From Sphagnum compactum (taxonomy: Eukaryota > Bryophyta > Sphagnopsida > Sphagnales), in the NCBI GenBank assembly GCA_965153455.1, contig OZ234495.1, positions 1,984,001 through 2,048,000 on the forward strand: 64,000 bases of DNA. The letters run 5' to 3'. Numbering within the stretch: position 1 is the stretch's first letter; each line of letters starts with the position of its first letter. The translations under genes were made by a program, and so were the position numbers. Positions 22,201 through 37,169 of this stretch are shown piece after piece. The notes under the pieces were generated by a model. It was not told the DNA's origin and did no database searches. It saw nothing but the letters and a program-made list of their open reading frames with translations.

Positions 22201-25190
22201 ATGAATAGACAAATTTAACAAGTTCAAAGAAAGATATCAGAAGGAGAAGATGTGTTGTAACCTAAGGTGAAGAGTAGGTAGTTGTAGAATGATAGCATGA
22301 CACTTGTAAATCAAAACTCATATTTCCATGATTACTCCATGATATGCAACACCTTTTTTTTAGGTCAATAAAATATCACAAATGTGAATAATACAACAAC
22401 TTTTTTTTACATGACACAAATTGATATATTGTTCATGAGTACGGTTCCATGATTGCTTGATGGGCATTACAACTTTGATTTAAAATAGTTACCACTCAAA
22501 ACAAATATTTACCCCTCTTCTAAATTGTTGCCAATCATGATCAAATTCCCTTCATAAACCCATTGTTTGAGCAGTTAAACTTATTCTTCTAATGTAGGCA
22601 CATAGTTTGATTGATGAACACAAGGTCCATAGGGTAAAAACATGGCAGTGTGAACCAAAAAGAGGTAAAAATTTACAAATTCAAAAGTCCATGTCCCTTT
22701 TTCTTTTTCTTTTTTGGGACCATGGGATTTTTTAGTAAAAAACAACAATCCATCAACCAAAGCACTTATTTTTAATTAATTAATTAAAATATATAGCTCA
22801 TTGTTTTCTACATGTGTGAAAAATTCCAACATAAATCATGATATGGAATTTCGAAAAAAATGCTTTACTTTTCCACCCAATAAAAGTTCATAAATCACAA
22901 AGTTCAGTTCATTTCATGAAGTTAACCTTTCAATCTTGTTGTTATTAATACATTTTCTAACTAAAACTAAGTCCCTAACAAGTTTTGAAGTCCCACATGG
23001 TACCAAACCAAAGTCCATTCAAGTTTCATTATTATGAATGTTATAACTTATAATCCATAGTTTTCAACTTGAAAAGTCCATAACTTTTACAATTGTGTAA
23101 ATTATATATACCAATTAATCATATCATGTACATATTGAATTTTATAATCTTAAAACAAGTCCCATTTAACAATTCCAATATGTACAAAACCATGTGGCAA
23201 TTAGAATCACACTTATGTAATAGAAAAAATGAATCTATTACATCCAAATTAGTTCACCCTACCATGCATTGACCCCATGCAACCTTTGGTGAACTATAAT
23301 AATACCACCTTTTCACCTAGATGGCCAAATGTCAAGGTTTACAAACTCCAATTCACCACATATTGCATATACTTTGCAAACTACTCCCAACTTAACTAAT
23401 TTTTTGCAATTACATAATCTTCAAAAACACTTTCCCTCAGCCCAATTTCATCCACTTTGGTTGTAGAATTATAAAGAATTCAATCTACAAAAAACGTGGT
23501 TCAAAATTCCACATTGACAACATCAAACTTTGCAACCTACTACCATGTGAATGTACATTTCATTTATTTGATGCGATGCCCATGTTACCTCACTAGTGTC
23601 ATCATAGTTTTTTGAAAGTGCAAATAGAATTAGGTTATTACATTGTTTAAATTTAAACATTCAAGCCATTAAAGCATAACATAAATTATCACAATGTCCA
23701 AGCTATGAACAACTTAGAAATTACATCTACACCATTAGAATGTAATTTCACTTGAACACCACAAAACATAGAACTTTGAAACATCCTACCAAATTATTGC
23801 TAATACCTATGCCATACCATTGGATTCTTCAAAAAGAAAATGCAAAAATGAGCTTCACATTTAACTTTAGATTAGAAGATTTTTTTTTTCCACCTTCACA
23901 TTTTGTCTTTTAAAAGCCTTTCACACCATTAATTTAATGCACAACACCATATTATAGTGGTTATGTTTAATCCATTCTAATCTACACTAAAACTACAAGA
24001 AACACACCACCTCATGTTGGGCATTCATCCTTAGAAAAGCCCCATTTTGGTCCTTACCCTACATTTCATCCATCTACAATTATTGGCATAAAATGCAAGA
24101 CGCTTTCAAATAACACTAAACATATATTCATCATGAGTAAGGCAATATTTCACATTACATTCTATCTCCATTGCCACCTTTCACCATTTTTTTGGCACAC
24201 CTTAAACCTAATCACCTTGTTTCTAATGTAGTTTCACCATGCCAAACTACCTCAAATTCACATTCACATGTCTTTTTATCACATTATTGGAGGCACAACA
24301 AAGATTGATGGTGTGCTTCAAGGATCCAATCAAGGTGTGAAGAAAGGACACAAAAAGGTTCTTAATTATTTGAGTCATGAAGGTGTTGTGCCGAAGACTT
24401 AGGCATGTACTACTGCAAATAGATGAACTTCACTACTTAGTGATGGCAATGTTATTCCTACATCTACCAATGTAAAACATTCATCTATAAACATTCCACG
24501 CACTCAAGCTTGTAAATTACTTAGAGTTTAAGGAAATCCCAATAAGTAATCAAAGAAGAGGAAAACAAAATTGAATGTAAAATCTAACTTGTTTAATAGC
24601 AAATTGCAACTTCTCCAAAGGTGTGGAGGACATTGAGAATATTGAAGATGGAGACAAAGTGAATTACCACACAAATGTTCCATAATATGTAGTTGAATAG
24701 ATATTTGTAAGTGAAAGTCAAATTACAAATGGTTTAAATCTTTCGAAAACTTGAAACCCAACTAATCTACCAATTGATACTAACCAATGGTTTGCTTCAA
24801 TTTTGGAATAAGTCTAGGCTTCAATTTGTTTTAAATAGATTTGGATATAATGTTCAAATAATTGTTTAGATTAATAAAAGTTATATTCCAAATTTATGGA
24901 ATTAGATGTTCAACACCCATTTTTCAAACAATTTCACTCTCAAACCCTCTCCTCTTTATTTTGTTATTATTCCCTTTCTCCAAGTAAGAACTCTATTTAC
25001 ATGAAACCATACTTAAGATCATTTCTTTTATGACCCTAATATGGTAGTCTTGGTTCAAAACAATTCCACTTTTAATAATAGTTGTGAAATACACAACAAG
25101 GTATTAAAATTGATGCAATTCTATCTATTTTTAAATTGAAGTGAGATAAAATGTGCCATTTATTTCTTAAAGATCCAAATGGATTTTTAT
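19300..25190. other. Repeat desert, no gene seen
   Basis: About 6 kb of AT-rich sequence with scattered decayed repeats. A GC-richer block at 19430-19520 (GGAGGCATTCCCAAAATTGGGG) partly resembles 41738-41765. A TATA-like TATAAATACAG at 21554 follows a TGTAACATG motif and could be an old LTR promoter. Open frames of 60-100 codons are AT-driven and overlap one another. Confidence 0.5.
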
Positions 25191-25199
25191 AACAATTGG

Positions 25200-25750
25200 G
25201 TCCTTGAATTCATAGCAATTTATCAAATATTTTATATTTGTCCACACCCAAGGTTTGTAATCTTCTAATTATTTAAAATATATATTTGAATTGGATGAGT
25301 TGCATCACCAATGAAATATAGAATATTACATTTAAAACTTCCAAAAATCACCAAAGGCTCCTAAGGAATCCCAAAGTTCTTTAATGCTTTGTAAAGGCTT
25401 GAGTTCTTGAACTACCCACCATCATGAACTCCTCCAAATTACCCCACACATACAAAATATCTTGAGTACATCACAAAAAACTTGCATAATAATGACGTGG
25501 AATTTTTTCTTATTGTAAAAGTCATTCATTTTAAATGTTCAATTTTCTTGTCTAGACATTATTAATGGAATGTGAATTCCATCAATTGTTCCACAATTGT
25601 TAAGAAAATTTGTGCAATTTTCATAAGGATCTATGATGGGTTACAAATGTTATATAACTTATATATGATGTTAATGTTAATGCACTTTTTGAACAACATG
25701 AAGGCATCAACCACTATGTCAACATATTTTTTCATGGTTTATGTACTTAC
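25200..25750 (-). mobile_element. PIF/Harbinger-type DDE transposase relic
   Basis: Read on the minus strand with frame changes, the segment gives in order ...DIVVDAFMLFKKCIN, then NFLNNCGTIDGIHIPL near 25600-25560, then DFYNKKKFHVIIMQVFCD, then GGVHDG near 25430-25415 followed by FKNSSLYKAL, then YFIGDATHPI near 25318-25290. This order (ID-G-H-IP, NRKxF..NVQ..CD, GS-HD-R, L-GD-x-YP) is the DDE_4 layout of PIF/Harbinger transposases, and the two visible catalytic aspartates are in TIDGIH and IGDA. Several stops and frameshifts interrupt it, and the final glutamate region, the Myb-like partner gene and the termini were not found. It is a dead element. Confidence 0.75.
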
Positions 25751-25759
25751 ATATTGAAA

Positions 25760-28700
25760 TGATCTATCTTGGGAACTTCCTATTATGAGGGAGTTTGGTT
25801 ATACATGTTTGGTTATACAAAAAAACCACCATTTCAAAATTCAAGATATCCACAACTCATGTGTATAAAACTTTAAGAAACGTGGCAATGGTTACTAAAG
25901 GCTTCACTTGAACGGAGTGTATTGCAAATAATTTGAAAAACACAAAAACCCACATGCCTTCAATTTGAACTAAAATTGCTTGAAGAACAACTTGTCAACT
26001 TTTTATCCAAAAAATTGAATTATATTCATTGTTGGAATGGCACACATTACTGAGGTCATGTGATGTTGACCCATCATGTTTCACCTCAATCATGAATCCT
26101 AAAATATATGTTCTCACATTGCCCCTTTCAAGATTTTTGAGCCAATTGAGTAGAAATACAACAAACATGCATGTGCACATTGAAGACTAGAAATAGTAGA
26201 TAGTTACTCACATGTTCAAAACATATTGATTCGTTAGGGGTTATGACCTCCATAATTGCTAGATAACAAATTATTTCAATATTAGGAAAGGGACTTTAAG
26301 GATTTCAAGAAAATGTCATTGAAACATGTAGTTCCCATAGAAAACTATAGATTACTTACCATAGGGAAAATAATGCATGATCTATTTGTCCAAGTTGTGG
26401 TGAAGTCCATGTGAGTTTGTGTGGGGGCCATGATGAATCTACATGACTGAATTTTTGTTCCAATTGTAGTCAACACCTTCTTTTGTCTCTTTTGTGCAAT
26501 TGAAGTGAATAGAATTATTCATGTGAAGAGAGTCAACTTGTCCTAATCATCCCAAATCCCTCACCTTATTTTAATCATGAAAACCTAGGGAACATGCCTT
26601 AGGATTTGAATTATGTTACTTGAAAATCAAAAATATCTATTGATACCACTGGAGCCTAGGGGTATGTCAACATGTGTGTGGTTGTGCATGAAAATCTACC
26701 ATGTGTCTAGTAGAACACCACTATTATGACTAAAAGTTAAAACCTATCATGATACATTAAAAGTTGAATTAAAAGAACTAAAAAAAAATAGTCAACCATG
26801 TGGATAATTATATTCAAAAGTTAGAATGTTTTTGTTGTCATTAACATTGGAACTTGCATAAGACCTATGGTTTCATGAATAGCAAATGTCAACAACTATT
26901 TGCGTTTAGATTTGAAAGCACAAAATGTTGTAAACAATATTATTACACTACCTTCATAATATGATGAGGGGTAAATGTTGTCACATCCTTGAAGTCATAA
27001 CATGTTCACTATATGATTATATTTAATTACATTCAATCAACACCCCGAAAATTCTAAGTCACCCTTAGTTTACATGTAAAAGTGTTGTCCACATACTTTC
27101 ATCATAATTTAAAAGATTAGATTTGTTAGTTAATTATGGACATGGTGGATGTAATTAGTGGGAATTTGAAGTAATCTTGGAATGTCTATCAATCAATACT
27201 ACTCATATTGAAAGCAATCTAATGAAACATGCACATTGGAATACCCCTTTGGTTGTGATTGATGTTGGGTAATTTTCTTTTTTCACATGATCCCTCTAGT
27301 TTAGGTTCTTTGAAATTTAGGGTGATTAGAGAATTTTGACTATCACAAACACTTTAGAATCTTTAAAATAGTACACCTTCTAGTCACAAATACTAATGAA
27401 TGTTTCTCAAAAGTCAATTATATTTAATATTGATTCTTTGACTTAACCTACAATCACAAAAGTTGGGAATATGGGTAAAAGATTGGTCAAAGAACCTCCA
27501 CAAAATAATTGGTACGAAATCAATCTCAAATATGAAATTACTAAGTTGGCAATATTGTATTTTGAACACATGTGCTAAATGGTGACTTATGTACACATTC
27601 ACTTATAATTTATATATTAAAAAATAGTCTTCTCTATCCATGTGTTGTCTAAGCTTGTCTTTTCCAAGTTTCACTATTTCACTCCTTACCCCTACCCATA
27701 ATCATGAATATGAAAAGGTGCATAAACATGTTCATTTTCATATTCATTTTCATATTCATGTTACTTATGTTATAATAAACTAATCACCTACCTCTTTCCA
27801 ACTTAACTATCTAAATTGTTTCCCTACCCACGTACATGGACGTGTTGAAATCATAACAAATGATGAGCTATTGGGAATCATATGGGAACACAACTTGTTG
27901 GGAGGAAAGTTGGGGATGATTGGGATGTAATTGACAACATAGATGAAATAAGATTTCAAACACACAAATGATATTATATTTTATTAAATAAATTGTATAT
28001 TGGTTTGAAAATGGAAGGAACTTATTTTCCCATTGTTACCCATGAAAATAGTTCTAGATTAAAAAATCATCTAATTCAATTTAGAAAAATTGGATGATGA
28101 TTTGAATCGATTTATACTTGGTGGGTTATTTTTTATATTTTAAACCTTTATCAACAAATTCAATGCCACCATAGTAACAAAACCACTTTGATCAATTACA
28201 ACTCATGTGTAAACCATGCGGCATGAGCATCCTAACTAGTAGGGTTATGTTTTTCAAATGTAGGATGTGAGATCCTTATGAGTTGCAATTTAATTTTCCA
28301 CCAAAAAAAAGTTGGGTTCAAAAAAAATCAAAGTAAAAGACTTCAATAAGATGAAGTGTCGATTGGTGAAGTTTTGACAATTGTTAAATCTTGGCATATT
28401 AAGTTTTTAAATCACATTGGAACCACTAGTTAAATATATATATATCAACCATAATCTTACACTTGTTGATGACAATCAAGGGTCTACCAATAAAAGATTT
28501 TCAAGTACTAATACCTTAAAATGACAAGGCATATCTTAAGAATGGATGGTGCAAATATTCACGTTCGAATACGTTGTTCATTAAACATGTTTTCTTCCTT
28601 AAGCATTATGTAGTGTTTTGAACATAAAATGTGATTAATCTTTTTTTATGTGAAAAAAATATGTTGCAAAGGTTATTAGTGGTTGAATGAAAACTCTAAA

Positions 28701-31100
28701 TTGTTTAATCTTATGTAATGTGATTTTAATGTCATGATGGTTATAAAAATTGGCAACACATTTTCTATTTGAAAGGTAATCATAGATATTGAACATGAAG
28801 AATTGAAGTTCATAACGTTCAACAAAAATATGTTTTTGTGTGTCACATGTTCATTTAAAACCACTCCAAGACTACAATAACCAAATTAGTTAAGTTAACA
28901 ATGACAAATGCAAATCATGGCACATTGCATCTTTTGTAACGAAAAGAAAATTGAAAAATATTATATAACATATCAACATTTAAAAAACGATGAGGAGTGT
29001 GAACTTCATCATTAAAAACATTATGAAACAAACAATGAAGGGAAAAATGAAGCAATATACTTAGGTTTGGGTGGTTATCATGATTATTGTGTCACCAACA
29101 AAATTAATGACATCAATTTTGAACGTCTATTTGCACCAATTTTTATGTTGGCTATGAATCTGATGCCAAATAAAAATTACTTATTATTTGATAATGTCAT
29201 TTTTGAATTACATATGATGTTGGTGTGGATGGTTGATTCATATAAACAAATAGATTTTATGGAAAAAATTTCACTTTGTAAAATATGTTTAAATCAATCT
29301 AATACATTTGAAAATTGATCAAATGTATGGATATGTTATGGAATGGAATGTAGTGGGACATTGATGATGAATAAACAATAGTTGGAAAGAAATTGGTAAA
29401 CTTGCAAGGTTCATCACATTTTTGTTGTTGTTTTTCCTCACCTACTGTAAAGGTATAAAAAATTATAAAACAATGAAACTTAATCTATAATTAAATCAAA
29501 ACAATGTCAAAACAAAATATTGTTAGGATCGTGTAACAAAGTTAGTTAAATTTAATTGTGATTTAGTTAGTGGCTCAATAATTACCTATTCAAATTAATA
29601 GTTGTTAGTTATTACAAGTAATATATACCTTGTTCTTTTTGTGCTTTGTTCACTACTAATCTTTTGTATCTAACTATGAAAATTTATGTGTTAAAATTCT
29701 TTGTGGTATTAGAACATGATGTTTGAATTTTATTCCATGAATAGATCCACATGCAAAGTCCCTAGCAAGTGTAACTCTCAAGTCCAATCAAACAACTAGA
29801 TTGCACAATTCTAGAAACATTTGACATATGAATTTAAATGTGTCAAAGGAAGAAGACTAAATCTAAGAAATAAGGATGATTATTTTTGTTTTAATAACCA
29901 AAAAAATAGCTTAAAAAACCTTTCAATCTCTACATTCAAACATGGTTGGGGGGAGTAATGTCATTATCTTTGACAATAACAAGCTAACATAAGTAGTACA
30001 AGTCCATAGCAAGTTTTTAATAAGTGATCAATGGACATAATTGTTAATTTCTAAAGTTTCAATGTCGTAATCTTTCGCTACCAAATGTTCACCCAGCTCT
30101 AAAACCTCATAAACCTAGGTCAAAACCTATATCAAAAGTTGTTGATGTCATTTGTCATCATAAATTCCACTTGGAAATCCTAAAAGAAATACCCACAAAG
30201 TCCATATGAATGAAGGCCAATATAGAGATTTTAAAATCATGTTCATTAGGCACAATGTTCTTGAAAAACAACAAAAAATCCATTTCAAAAGGACTTTTGA
30301 AAATTAGGTTCAATTTTGACCCTTCAAAAGTCCATAACTACCATTTGGTTAAGATTTTAAAGAAAAACACATTACAAGGAATTTGCATATTAACAACTGA
30401 GTTTTCGACTAGGTTTTAGTTATAAAAGACACATGCAATTACAAAATCTTCTAGTCACCTTAGACAAATTTCATAGGATTCTAGTCACAAAAGACATGAC
30501 ATGGCAACAAGTTGAAATGGCAATTGCATCAACTTGCGATTTACACAAATTCTTCATCGAACGGACATCTTGCCTATATGGCACACTCATTTGTGACTAT
30601 TTTACAGCTAATATGTGTGGTCATATATGACACCATGAGGTGACACATATTCGATTAGGATGTCTCCACGTGGTAGAAATCCATCGATCAATCAAAAATA
30701 ACCTAGTCGTCAGATGATGTACACATGGCAATCCACAATAATTTTAGATTTAATTTTTTGAAAAAATATAAATATAATGATGTATCATCTTCAATGGCTA
30801 AAATGCTTCCATGTGGCAAAAATCTATGCAACAATTTGGCAAGGAATATATGTTAGATGATGCACATGTGTTAATAGATCTTATTTTTAATTCATTTTAA
30901 TATATAATAAATGCTATAATTATTATGCCTACGGCCCTGATTTTTCCATGTGTTAATTAAGGGTTTAAACAATTAACTATAATTTTGCCACGTGACATTG
31001 TTAAATAATTAAATATATTTTATTTATATTTACATTTGTTCATTTAAAATCTATAGCCATTGATCTTGACATATACATACATATATTGAATCAATCATGG
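25760..31100. other. Repeat desert, no gene seen
   Basis: AT-rich sequence with scattered short duplications such as TTTTCATATTCAT at 27735-27760 and an AT run at 28434-28446. The open frame at 29067-29318 (83 codons) and its upstream sequence have an exon-like look but match no family I know. Confidence 0.5.
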
Positions 31101-31129
31101 ACATACGCATGGCATCCTAAGAGAACATC

Positions 31130-31330
31130 CATACAACTAGAAATGGGGTCATATGTGTGACTATATTAGTTGCATAATATAACATTGTTGCAACTGCATA
31201 TGTGACTACAAGAGTTGCAAGGTGCACCATACATGTGACTACATTAGTTGCTTGGAATGGATAGTTTTCACTACACTAGTTGCAAAAAAAGATACACATG
31301 CAACTAATGGAGTTGCAAAGCAAATTAAAT
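31130..31330. repeat. Clustered GTGACTAC..TAGTTGCA motifs
   Basis: Variants of TGACTACATTAGTTGC recur about five times in 200 bases, near 31158, 31205, 31235, 31270 and, in partial form, 31300. They resemble the motif cluster next to the CACTA-like terminus at 58909. Such clusters are typical of transposon subterminal regions, but no terminus was found here. Confidence 0.5.
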
Positions 31331-31339
31331 CCTAGATTG

Positions 31340-34300
31340 CTAGTACCTAAAGCAATGCAAATTGAGGATGCAAATAATTAAACCATTATAAAACAATAAT
31401 GTAATCAAAACCACAAGCTACCAATCTCACTTTATTGATTTGATGAAACAAAATTACAACAAGGAGACTACAAATCAAAGAAAATTTCGTAATGCAAAAA
31501 AAGTTCATGGCCTTAAGCCGCATGCCACACATTATTAGGAGAAGGTTTTCGCATCATTGCACCTTCCCAAAATGTGAATTGACCTTCACATCCTTGAGCA
31601 ATAGTCGTGGAGGGTCATCTTTAGAATTTGGAAACATCGAAAATGTTTTTGGGAGCATCACACCCTGCACCTCCACCTTATAAAACACCATCTCCAATAG
31701 GAACCCCATGAAACATATCACTAGCAACATTGGATACTACTCCACATCCTGCAATGAAACGTTTGCCTTGACCACCAATTGTTCCACTTGTGTGACGCTT
31801 ATTCATCAAGAACATTGAGTCACCTTTGGCAAACTACACATGAAAGTTATAACATAAACAACAATCTCCATGTACAATTGTATTGTTTAATACAATATAC
31901 GTTTTGGAATGTAAAACAAAAACAAAATATTAAACCTTGCCTAATCAAAATCACTAAAGACATGGTGAGGGCACATGTGGCAAGGGTTGGGCTTCTATAG
32001 TTGAAACTTGCTCTTTTGCCACATGTCCTCATGATTTCAACATTGGAGGATTTGTTTTGATTGGTTTCCTTGCCTTTTCGCCCTGTTGTTCACATGGAAC
32101 CAAACCATATGTACATGTTAAGGGGGTAGGATGATTACATGATTTGGATGAATAGGGCATTTAGGATAAGGATTGTTCATGGAACATTGTAGTTTTGAAT
32201 TTTGAATTCTTGTTGGTTTTGAATCATGATGATGTGATTTGGGACTACCAAAAGAGAAAAGATTTGGGGAAGAGGAGGAGGATTTCTTAGGCACACAATT
32301 TGGAGGAAGTAAAGAGTTGTAAGTACTTTGTAGTAAAAAACCATAGATTCTGTATTTGATAAACCACAAATTTTATTTTGCTGTTTTGATTTCATGTCCA
32401 CAGAACATGGAATTTTGCTATAATTCGAATGGAGTTTTTTTTCAGTAAAACCGAGAAGTATAAACTTTCCTTTCCTTTGTAAGTTTATTTGGAAGATTAA
32501 ACTCTTTCTATGACACATAAGACACCTCAAATTATAGTCATTAACTTGATGTTCTAGCAAATGGGAATAAGTTGAATCCAGAAATAATGAACTCTTTAAG
32601 TATTTATGTTCACATTTTGAATGGAATTGTGTTTTCATAGAGTCAATTTTGAATATCTTGTAACAATTTTTTGTGTTTGGGTTTCATAAGAGGAATGGGA
32701 GAGAACAATACCTCCAAAATTAATGTCATTACTATTATTGAAAATTTGGACAATTAAGGTGTTTTCATTTTGGAAAAGGGAAAGGACAGTTTATTTATGT
32801 GGGGAAACAAGCCTTGCACAAAATTCTTCACCAACTCTTTGGTGTACAATCTATTGAAAAGGTGGTTTTTGAAAAGGTGAAAGTTTTTTTCCATGAACAT
32901 TAATAGATATCTTGAAAAGTTGCAATTCAACAATTCAAAAGAGTATTGTGTCTAGTTGGTTTAGAGGTTGAAATCATAAGTGTTACATTTTGGTGTGATG
33001 ATTGATTTTTATATATTGTACATACAATTTTTTTTGCAAGAGTCCAACAATGACTTCTCAAGTACCAAAGTTTTTAGTATTCAAACTCTTCAATTTTGAA
33101 CAAGTGTGTTCTTTCAATAGGCGTTATAGTAAGTGTTTTTTCAATAGGTGAGAAATGGTTTATTTAGGAGACTATGAGGTCTAGATCTTCTAGAAAGCAT
33201 TGCACTCTTTCTTTGGCCCCTTAGACATTTCATGTTTGTTTTATCACTCTCAAGTTTCATTATTTAATTGGTTTGTCTATTCCTTTGTTTTGTTTTGCTA
33301 AGTTGTAGGAAAGTTGTTAGGAAAGTTGTTTTGAAGCTTTAGGAAAATTTTAAAACATTTTGAAAAAAATTCAAGAAATGTAAATAATTTGAAAAACACT
33401 AAACATTAATGGGCTTTTAATGTCATTTTCACAAAATGGAATTGCATGCAAAACACTTTTGAAATAAAATTTTAATGTTGCTTTTGTGAAATGAAATTGC
33501 ATGTAAAACACTTTTGTAACAAATTTTTAATTATGCAATTGCATTACCAATGCACAAAGCACCTTACAAAGTATAAAAAAGAAGAAGCATTTGTTGCTAA
33601 TCTACATTAGTGCTATCATAAAAAAAATTAACATATGCTATGTACTAAAAACATTTGTATGTCTTTCATAGTACAAATTACCTAATACCAGTGCATGCAA
33701 TTAAAATCATCAAAAAATTAGGAAAAGTCCTTTAGAAATATATGTTAGTCTAATTATCACAAAGACATTAGTATGTGTTTTTAAAGAAATAGAAAAAATT
33801 AGTTGGAAATCTATTTTAGTTTTATCACTTAGGCATTAATATGTGTTATTTATCAATGGTTAACTGCACGATGCTTTTAAAATGGTATTTGCTCATATCT
33901 TTCATGATAAAGATATAAATTGCCAATGGTTTTACATTCAATGAGATATTAATTTTTACAACAAAATTCGCACATTTCTTTCATAATATAGGTATGGATT
34001 ACCAATTAAAAAAGCACATTTGATGCCACAATATTTTTTTAAATGCAATTTACACACATTTCCCATAATATAGATACATAATTCCAAATGGTATCACATT
34101 GATGGGCACCTTCCAAACCATCAAAAATCCAAGTAAAATTTGTTGGTAATGCATTTCAATTGTATAACAACTGCATTAGTATAGGTCATTTTAACAATGG
34201 ATTTTTGCACGATATTTCTTCACATGATATTTCAATCTTATTTTCATATTATGAAAAAAAAATCAACAATATGACCTTGAGTGGCACACTTGAAACCATG

Positions 34301-36530
34301 ACAAAAATATAAAACAAACTGTGAAAGTAAACACAAATGCATAGCCCAACATGAAATTACTTCAATTGGACAAGATAAATGATCTTCCAAAACTTGTCTC
34401 AAAGACCTTGAAATTCCATAAGAGTCTTTACCCTCAAAGTTAAAAATGCACTTGGGAAACCTTAAAGGTTCCTCCTTACACTCTCACACACTTCTAACCA
34501 ACATGAAATGTACTTGGATGGAAGATGATCATGTGTGGAATGTGACATGTATTTATTGGCATACATCTATGTTAATATTTTGAAGGAGGACACCAGCATA
34601 TTAGTCTAGATTTCTCAAACTTTCAATGGAATAAGTTATGTCTACAACACTTTAAGGATTTGTTCTTTTGTCCCAATGGGCAAATGTGCACTAGAGAGAT
34701 GGCTATCATTGTGCCTATAGTGTGCAGATTCAATTTATTGGAACCAAGAAGATTATGAATACGTGGCACAATGTATCTATTATGCCTACTTGAAATTATC
34801 ATATTTCAACATTAGATTTGATCATTGACCTTTTTGAGTATTGCAACTTTTGTGAATTGTAAGAGCTCTTTCATAAAACAACTTGCAGCACATGTGATGG
34901 AGTGTGGTCTGCTGTTATTTTTATTACATCATGCATCAATTTCTTGTCTTGCCTCTCATCTTCAGTTTTGACCAAAGACAAGATTGGAACCCCTAGTTTG
35001 CTCAGAAAATCTTGTTGGAGTTTGATCTTCTTGGAGCAAACACAAAGCAAGTGATTTCTAGTCGTCAAATGAAAAGGCAAATGTAGGCCCAATACAATTT
35101 GTTTCGTGATCTTATCTTGAATATTGACATTGATCCTTTATATGAATGATTTTAAGGAAAGCTCAAAACACGTTTTTGAAAAAAGGGGAATGCATGCCCA
35201 ATGCAAGACTAAGTCAAGAAAAGTGATTTTAAGAATAACTATATTGCCTCTAGTTGTTATTTCCATAAAGTTTTGAAAAAGGTTTCAGAACTGAGATCAA
35301 AGGTTCCTTTATAAGTCAAGCAAGAATTGGAATGAAACCAAAGTTTAAAATCAAGAACTGAAACTTTAAAATCAAAGAATTCAACAACATTCGTATCTCC
35401 TATTTACTAATACGAAGTCAATTTTGATTTATTTAAAATGGTTGTACTTTATTTTAAATTATTGGTAACTCATTAACAATTATAGCGGGGTCAATGGAGT
35501 AGTGTTTTTTAGCCCAATTATTAGAAGCCTGAACAGTTGGCTTTTCTCTTGGGATTGGTTTTTTGAACACTTTGGGATTTTTTTGTTGACCTCTTGTGCA
35601 AAAGGCTTTTCACACTTGTTCCACCCCCAACATTATATGCGCACTTCGTTGTTAACACATGCAATACAAAAATATTGCTTACTTCTTTTTTTCCCTCGAT
35701 TACCTTTTTGCCCTTCCAAGATGTGTTTGTTGATGTTTAGACCAATGTTAATGCCCATACCCCCTAATTAGGCCTCTAGCGATGTCTATCACATGAGCCA
35801 ATTGTTATAATCGACCAATAAAAAAAATTCATTTTATTACATGGTGCCAACATTGGATTACATGTGCAAATTTACTAACCTGAATCACATTTTTCAGCCC
35901 AAATTGACATATAAATTATCATTCCCAAAGCAACATACATTCAGGGCATCATGCCTCCTTTGGATGACCACATTTTCTGGTACCAAAGTATGAAAAAATT
36001 ATTGTAGAACTTGTTGTTTTTCAAATTGAGAAGCACAACATTGCATCAAATGGGATTTAAAGTACAATACAAAAATCTAGCAAACTTCAGCAAGGAAGAC
36101 AATGTACCTATTTGAAAAAGAAGTGCATAATCAAAGGAAACAATTGACCTATTATTCAAGGCAAAGCAATGTGAATGGAAAAAATTAATGCAGTAAAACA
36201 AATTGGATTTTTGTATTGATGTTCTCAACAAAAAATAAAACAAACAAATCACATTAAAATTAGAAGGGGAAACAAAAAAGTCTTAAAGTGATTCAAGAAA
36301 TGCTTTTTGATGAGTTTGGGGTTTGGGGCCTGGGTTTCTCTATAAAGAAGTGTGTTATCTCAATCTATTTAAGTTTACATACCATTTTTTCCCCTGTTTC
36401 TAATGCATGTAGACAAGGCTATAGAGTTCAAGAGGATTTAATATCTTGTTTTTTTTTCTTCTTCTTATTCATTTTTTTGGAGAGACTATTGAAAAATGCA
36501 AAGAAAATAAAAGGAGCAAAAAGAAAGCTT
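31340..36530. other. Repeat desert, no gene seen
   Basis: AT-rich. The longest open frame (32177-32638 minus, 153 codons) has the skewed Lys/Asn/Leu composition of translated AT DNA and no motif, so it is not called. A 73-codon frame at 34871-35092 (minus) has a more protein-like reading but no recognisable domain. Confidence 0.45.
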
Positions 36531-36544
36531 CATGATAATAACTT

Positions 36545-36580
36545 GAATAATAATAATAATAACAATAATAATAATAATGG
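36545..36580. repeat. AAT microsatellite
   Basis: Interrupted (AAT)n, with one AAC unit. The frame crossing it reads as poly-Asn and is not a gene. Confidence 0.9.
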
Positions 36581-37169
36581 GTTTGAACTTTGAGCTCATA
36601 AACTGTGTTCAATAAGGATGATGAAAGAAGGGACCCAATTTCATTGCAAAAGAGTAGAATAGTAGGATTTAAATGAGAGTTGAATGATTTTGGGGTGTGG
36701 ATTTTCAAATGAGGATGATAACTCAAGAACCCACCCCCTTACTAGCAAGCCAATCTATAATCACAATCACATTTTCCAAAGGCAATGTAGGCTTAATACA
36801 TACCAGGGAAGAATGGCCAGGTATAAGCAATGTTATATGGATTTTTATAATTTTTATCCCCATATAAAATAATGAGTAAAAAATAATCAAAATTTCAAAA
36901 GAACTATATTTTAAATCACCCATAAAAAAAGTTTGCAAAAAATTCAAATTTATTCAAATTTACACAATTAAAAATTCAAGAGTTTCCCAATCTTTTTGGT
37001 CAAAACACCACAAGATTTGTCCTTGAAACCCCCTACCCCCCTATCATAACCAATATTTGTAAATATTTTCCAAAAACATTTTGATGGAAAAAACAAGAAA
37101 AATAACTCAACTTTTCCGGTTCACATTTTCCAGAAAAAAACATTATGCTTTAATCAGATACCCTTTTTA

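Noticed and set aside
32177-32638. 153-codon open frame, minus strand
   Set aside because: Composition is that of translated AT-rich DNA, with no motif and no splice or promoter context.
34871-35092. mTERF-like reading, minus strand
   Set aside because: A short leucine-rich phrase looked suggestive, but no repeat period or second motif supports it.
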